Below are positions 3,333 to 5,701 of a stretch of 5,701 nucleotides of DNA, in pieces. The translations under genes were made by a program, and so were the position numbers. The notes under the pieces were generated by a model. It saw only the letters and a list, made by a program, of their open reading frames with translations. It made no database searches and was not told the origin of the DNA. Source of the stretch: an archaeon (GTDB lineage: Archaea; Asgardarchaeota; Hermodarchaeia; Hermodarchaeales; Hermodarchaeaceae); NCBI GenBank assembly GCA_016550485.1, contig JABXGV010000126.1, positions 1 to 5,701 of the forward strand. Reading direction: 5' to 3'. How positions within the stretch are numbered: position 1 is the first letter of the stretch; the number at the start of each line of letters is the position of its first letter.

Positions 3333-4433
3333 ATGCAAGTTGGTACCGAGTGGTCGTGGATATTCCAGCTCATATTCATGGTCGTGTTTGTCATGCTTTA
3401 CCTTTATGGACAACGACTCCAGACCTACATGATGACGCGGCAAGTTGAGGCTGCTACAGTACAGCTAGAATCCCTCTCAAAACAGGGCAAACAGATTGCC
3501 TTTCGAGTGTTTAAGGAGCTTGGTGTTACTGAGGAAGACATCAATGCAGCTGTTGAAGAGTTCATGGAGTTCTTCTTAATCGAACCGGTGAGTGTTGATC
3601 CTGCCGGTGTTCTGGGCAGGTTGGAACACCTTCTAGATGTACGTTCGCATAGATACGAGAAACATATAGCGCGGGTTGCTCCAGATGCTGAACCTGAACA
3701 GGCTGCAAATGCGGAGAGCGTACTTTCTGCAGCCATGGCTGTGTATTATGTTTTTAGAGTCGTTCGCCACTTTCTAATTCTTGGAAAGAAAACCAAGAGC
3801 ATTTATCTCATCATGCAGGTCCAGATGCAACTACCACAAATTATGCAGATGGCAAAAGCTTACTTCGATGCTATCAAAGCTTTTGCTGATGGTAAACCAA
3901 TTGGAGATGGCATGGGACCCTTAGCCGTTGCGCATTTCGCACGAGAATTAAAGACCAGTAAAACTGAGGAGCTTGCCAAGCACACAGTATCTATATCTGC
4001 TAGGTTTGAAGAACGGACTGTCTATATTGTTCGAGCGAAAGGATATGGCTCACATGTAGGCAAGCCTGGTGAAGTAATCCGGAAGCTGGTCGACCGTCAT
4101 AAAAGCAAAGTTGCTAGAATCATCACTGTCGATGCTGGTCTGAAGCTGGAAGGAGAAGACAGCGGGCACGTTATTGAAGGAGTTGGTGCGGCAATCGGTG
4201 ATCCTGGACCTGAGAAATGGAAAATGGAAGACTCGGGTGTTAGGTATGACATTCCGATTGACGCGATTGTAATAAAAGAATCTCTTGAAGACGCCCTCAG
4301 TCCGATGAAAAAGGCACTCGTCGACGCGGTTCCTAAGGTAATAGAACGAATAAAGCGCGCGATCCGCCTTCGAACAAAGAAAGGCGATGCTATAATCATA
4401 GCTGGAATCGGAAACACAATGGGTATAGCCTAA
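3333..4433 (+). CDS. DUF1512-like archaeal membrane-anchored protein of unknown function
   Basis: The 366-residue product resembles the archaeal DUF1512 family (about 370 residues); I recognise it by overall pattern and length and could not confirm it by search. Residues 9-25 are one hydrophobic membrane helix with a short N-terminus, then basic and coiled-coil-like segments (about 27-80). The remainder looks soluble and probably cytoplasmic. A second hydrophobic patch (about 130-170: AAMAVYYVFRVVRHFLIL, then an IYLIMQVQMQ segment) could be membrane-associated. Later come GDGMGPLAVAHFAREL (191-206), an alpha/beta region with VYIVRAKGYGSHVGKPGEVI (230-249), and a glycine-rich C-terminus ending AGIGNTMGIA. 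The last two look like conserved ligand or nucleotide-binding loops, but no known catalytic motif is seen. ATG at 3333 has GGTGA 9 bases upstream. No reaction is assigned. Confidence 0.72.
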   Translation: MQVGTEWSWIFQLIFMVVFVMLYLYGQRLQTYMMTRQVEAATVQLESLSKQGKQIAFRVFKELGVTEEDINAAVEEFMEFFLIEPVSVDPAGVLGRLEHLLDVRSHRYEKHIARVAPDAEPEQAANAESVLSAAMAVYYVFRVVRHFLILGKKTKSIYLIMQVQMQLPQIMQMAKAYFDAIKAFADGKPIGDGMGPLAVAHFARELKTSKTEELAKHTVSISARFEERTVYIVRAKGYGSHVGKPGEVIRKLVDRHKSKVARIITVDAGLKLEGEDSGHVIEGVGAAIGDPGPEKWKMEDSGVRYDIPIDAIVIKESLEDALSPMKKALVDAVPKVIERIKRAIRLRTKKGDAIIIAGIGNTMGIA

Positions 4434-4496
4434 ATAACTGAAATCTCATATGCTCGTAATTCGGTCTTTACGTTCTATCACGTGTAAAGCGTTAAC

Positions 4497-4505
4497 GGAG
4501 GTGAT
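4497..4505 (+). promoter_or_regulatory. strong Shine-Dalgarno that decides the coaD start
   Basis: GGAGGTGAT is a perfect complement to the archaeal 16S rRNA 3' end. An in-frame CTG (4509-4511) begins 7 bases after GGAGG, the ideal distance. The TTG at 4530 is 28 bases away, too far. No ATG or GTG lies in frame between the upstream stop (TAA, 4485-4487) and 4530. Confidence 0.7.
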
Positions 4506-4508
4506 TCA

Positions 4509-5003
4509 CTGCCAGGATTCCCATATGACTTGGTAGCAATAGGAGGCACCTTTGACAGGCTCCACAAAGGACATAAAACCCTCTTACGTAGAGCATTCGA
4601 GCTAGGACAGAGAGTTATCATCGGATTAACCACACACGCCTTGATAAAACACAAACCCGACTGGCGATTAATTAACTCATATGAAAAACGAGCAGCAGAA
4701 TTGAGACAATGGCTGGATTTTGAAAGTTATGAAGGACGCTACATGATTGAGCCATTATGCGACCCGTATGGGCCTGCAATCACGGAAGAAAAACTGCAAC
4801 TCATAGTTGTCAGTGAGGAAACCTATTCTAGAGCAAAAGAGATCAACGAGATTCGAAGAAAAAGAGGGCTTCCACTCCTAGATATCGCAGTACTAACAAT
4901 GATTCTAGCGGATGATGAAACGTCAATTTCTTCAACACGAATCCGAGCAGGAATCATTGACCGCGATGGCCGACTAGAGTACCATGACCGAGCTACTCAG
5001 TAG
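4509..5003 (+). CDS. coaD: archaeal phosphopantetheine adenylyltransferase (CoaD, COG1019 type)
   Basis: The product (about 165 residues from CTG, 157 from TTG at 4530) transfers AMP from ATP to 4'-phosphopantetheine, making dephospho-CoA, the penultimate step of CoA synthesis in the cytoplasm. It belongs to the nucleotidyltransferase alpha/beta-phosphodiesterase superfamily. GGTFDRLHKGH (residues 12-22 from CTG) contains the HxGH nucleotide-binding motif, and ISSTR (about 140-144) is the second signature. KPDWRLINSYEKR (about 49-61) and VVSEET (about 100-105) also fit the archaeal family. The TTG frame would start in the middle of the first beta strand (YDLVAIGGTFD), so I prefer CTG, which adds seven residues and has a perfect Shine-Dalgarno. 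CTG starts are very rare; a sequencing error or TTG with a shorter strand are the alternatives. The gene follows the DUF1512-like gene by 75 bases with no clear promoter, so the two may be co-transcribed. Confidence 0.88.
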   Translation: MPGFPYDLVAIGGTFDRLHKGHKTLLRRAFELGQRVIIGLTTHALIKHKPDWRLINSYEKRAAELRQWLDFESYEGRYMIEPLCDPYGPAITEEKLQLIVVSEETYSRAKEINEIRRKRGLPLLDIAVLTMILADDETSISSTRIRAGIIDRDGRLEYHDRATQ

Positions 5004-5010
5004 AGGAAGG

Positions 5011-5017
5011 CTTTAAG
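5011..5017 (+). promoter_or_regulatory. TATA box for the structured RNA
   Basis: CTTTAAG predicts transcription near 5040. A second TATA-like CTTTTATC at 5031-5038 would start near 5060. The first fits better, since the 5' strand of the closing helix begins at about 5042. Confidence 0.45.
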
Positions 5018-5041
5018 AGTGGATACGCTTCTTTTATCTTA

Positions 5042-5358
5042 GCGATGAAAGGATACAGCCACCTACGAGGTCAGGTCTGAAGGATAGACCCTGATGAGGC
5101 CCTGAGCAAAATGTTGGCGACACTGGAGCACGTTGAGGGTTATGCGGCATGTGACAGGCTCCTCCACGATTGACGGCGTGATGCCAAGAAGTGAGTGGTG
5201 GGGCAACCCAGAATGTCCACAACTCAACGCTGGGTCGAGTCTTGCTCACATGTCTCGGCACATCAAGAGAGGACCTGCCAGAGGGTTGAAGGCGTTTCGC
5301 CCACCAAGGACGGTGGGGAGTTAGTGTATCGAGGAACAGAGTAAGGCTGGCCCATCAC
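5042..5358 (+). ncRNA. rnpB: structured non-coding RNA, candidate divergent RNase P RNA
   Basis: This stretch of about 317 bases has no credible protein but much pairing. The ends can close by GATG (5044-5047) with CATC (5353-5356), and GATAC (5052-5056) pairs with GTATC (5326-5330). ACAG-N5-GGCT at 5335-5347 matches the base order and spacing of RNase P conserved region V (ACAGAACCCGGCU in E. coli). GAAGGATAGACC (5079-5090) resembles region I (GAGGAAAGUCC), and its TAGaCC can pair with GGCTG as helix P4, with a bulged A where a bulged U is nearly universal. CAGGcTCCTC (5155-5164) pairs with GAGGACCTG (5269-5277), closing a domain with a GTGG/CCAC hairpin that could be the specificity domain. 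GGCG/CGCC and CCACC/GGTGG hairpins follow. Against this, regions I, II and III are poor matches, and CAGCC (5056-5060) competes for GGCTG. The structure is well supported, the identity is tentative, and the ends are approximate. Confidence 0.5.
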
Positions 5359-5365
5359 AACCTTC

Positions 5366-5373
5366 AATTATAA
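5366..5373 (+). promoter_or_regulatory. TATA box of the trm5-like gene
   Basis: AATTATAA predicts transcription near 5396, about 8 bases before the GTG at 5404. It also bounds the 3' end of the preceding RNA. Confidence 0.5.
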
Positions 5374-5403
5374 CTCAGATGCTAGCATAACAAGTGATGT
5401 TGC

Positions 5404-5701
5404 GTGAATCGACCACATAAATATCGCAGAACCTTTCATCAGTTTCTTAAAGAACAACTCGGATACAAAATTCCTGCTCCGCTTATACCAAGGCGTCTAC
5501 GTATCTATGGTCATGTAGCCGTCCTCTGGTTAAAACCTCAAGTGTTGCACCACAAGGAAGCTATTGGCCTGAAAGTATTGGAATATGATTCAAGGATTCT
5601 CTCTGTTTTAAGACGTGTTGACGCAATTTCAGGACCTTTTCGAAAACCGTCCTTAGAATTAATAGCAGGCTCTAGTGAGACAGAAACGACTCTTTCAGAA
5701 A
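5404..5701 (+). CDS. trm5: Trm5-family tRNA (guanine37-N1)-methyltransferase, N-terminal part (runs off the window)
   Basis: The frame is open from GTG at 5404 to the right edge (99 complete codons) after a TGA at 5395-5397. Trm5 uses S-adenosylmethionine to methylate N1 of G37 next to the anticodon. The visible part matches the N-terminal and linker regions of Trm5: IPRRLRIYGHVAVLWL (like the family's PxSFDVIGDIAIL), then LEYDSRILSVLRRVDAISGPFRKPSLELIAGSSETETTLSE (like NVKTVLRKxxGVxGEFRxRxLExLAGxxxTET). The catalytic Rossmann domain is outside the window, so a Taw2 or Trm5 subtype cannot be excluded. GTGAT (5394-5398) is a possible weak ribosome binding site. In this window tRNA-Leu(TAA) and tRNA-Pro(TGG) carry G37 and are natural substrates. 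Confidence 0.8.
   Translation, partial: MNRPHKYRRTFHQFLKEQLGYKIPAPLIPRRLRIYGHVAVLWLKPQVLHHKEAIGLKVLEYDSRILSVLRRVDAISGPFRKPSLELIAGSSETETTLSE

Noticed and set aside
5068..5095. SRP RNA-like GGTCAGGTCTGAAGG
   Set aside because: It recalls the 4.5S/SRP helix 8 motif, but the AGCAGC part is absent, it lies near the 5' end rather than in the 3' half, and no GUAAC-type loops of archaeal SRP RNA are seen.
5091..5110. CTGATGAG as a hammerhead core or C/D box
   Set aside because: No GAAAC strand or hammerhead stems follow, and the only nearby CTGA is too close to act as a D box.
5034..5324. Short frames on both strands over the structured RNA
   Set aside because: No recognisable domain, no ribosome binding site, and they fall on a region rich in pairing with an RNA-type promoter.

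Overview
This is an archaeal chromosomal window. The signs are TATA-box promoters about 26 bases before RNA genes, tRNA genes interrupted by bulge-helix-bulge (BHB) introns, a 120-nt 5S rRNA with its own promoter, and archaeal versions of EndA, CoaD (COG1019 type), Trm5 and a DUF1512-like membrane protein. Base composition is moderate. Multiple introns at non-canonical tRNA positions are best known from TACK archaea (notably Thermoproteales), so a TACK or Asgard lineage is more likely than a typical euryarchaeote. The sequence alone does not settle the phylum.

Layout. Positions 67-543 (-) encode an M52-family hydrogenase maturation protease, divergent from a tRNA-splicing endonuclease (endA-like, 567-1232, +). 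Then come tRNA-Arg(CCT) with two introns (-), rpiA (-), and a tRNA block: tRNA-Thr(GGT) and tRNA-Met(CAT, two introns) on the minus strand, tRNA-Leu(TAA, one intron) on plus, tRNA-Thr(TGT, one intron) on minus, and tRNA-Pro(TGG, one intron) on plus. The 5S rRNA gene (3131-3250) follows, then the DUF1512-like gene (3333-4433), coaD (about 4509-5003), a roughly 315-nt structured non-coding RNA (about 5042-5358, possibly a divergent RNase P RNA), and the 5' end of a Trm5-family tRNA methyltransferase running off the right edge (5404 onward).

The tRNA genes are the most striking part. Five of six carry introns, seven introns in total. Only one sits at the canonical 37/38 site. The others lie at 8/9, 17/17a, 20a/21, 30/31 and twice at 59/60. 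For each I could draw a BHB or relaxed BHB whose predicted cuts restore a normal cloverleaf, and exon plus intron lengths add up exactly to the gene length. The neighbours fit a tRNA-maturation theme: a splicing endonuclease gene, a candidate RNase P RNA and a G37 methyltransferase. The EndA-like protein keeps the catalytic Tyr and Lys but has Thr where the catalytic His is expected. It may therefore be a non-catalytic partner subunit or an altered enzyme, which matters because non-canonical introns usually need a heteromeric or otherwise broadened endonuclease.

Other oddities are a coaD gene whose best start, judged by a strong Shine-Dalgarno sequence and family conservation, is CTG, and a partial 40-bp duplication just upstream of tRNA-Leu.
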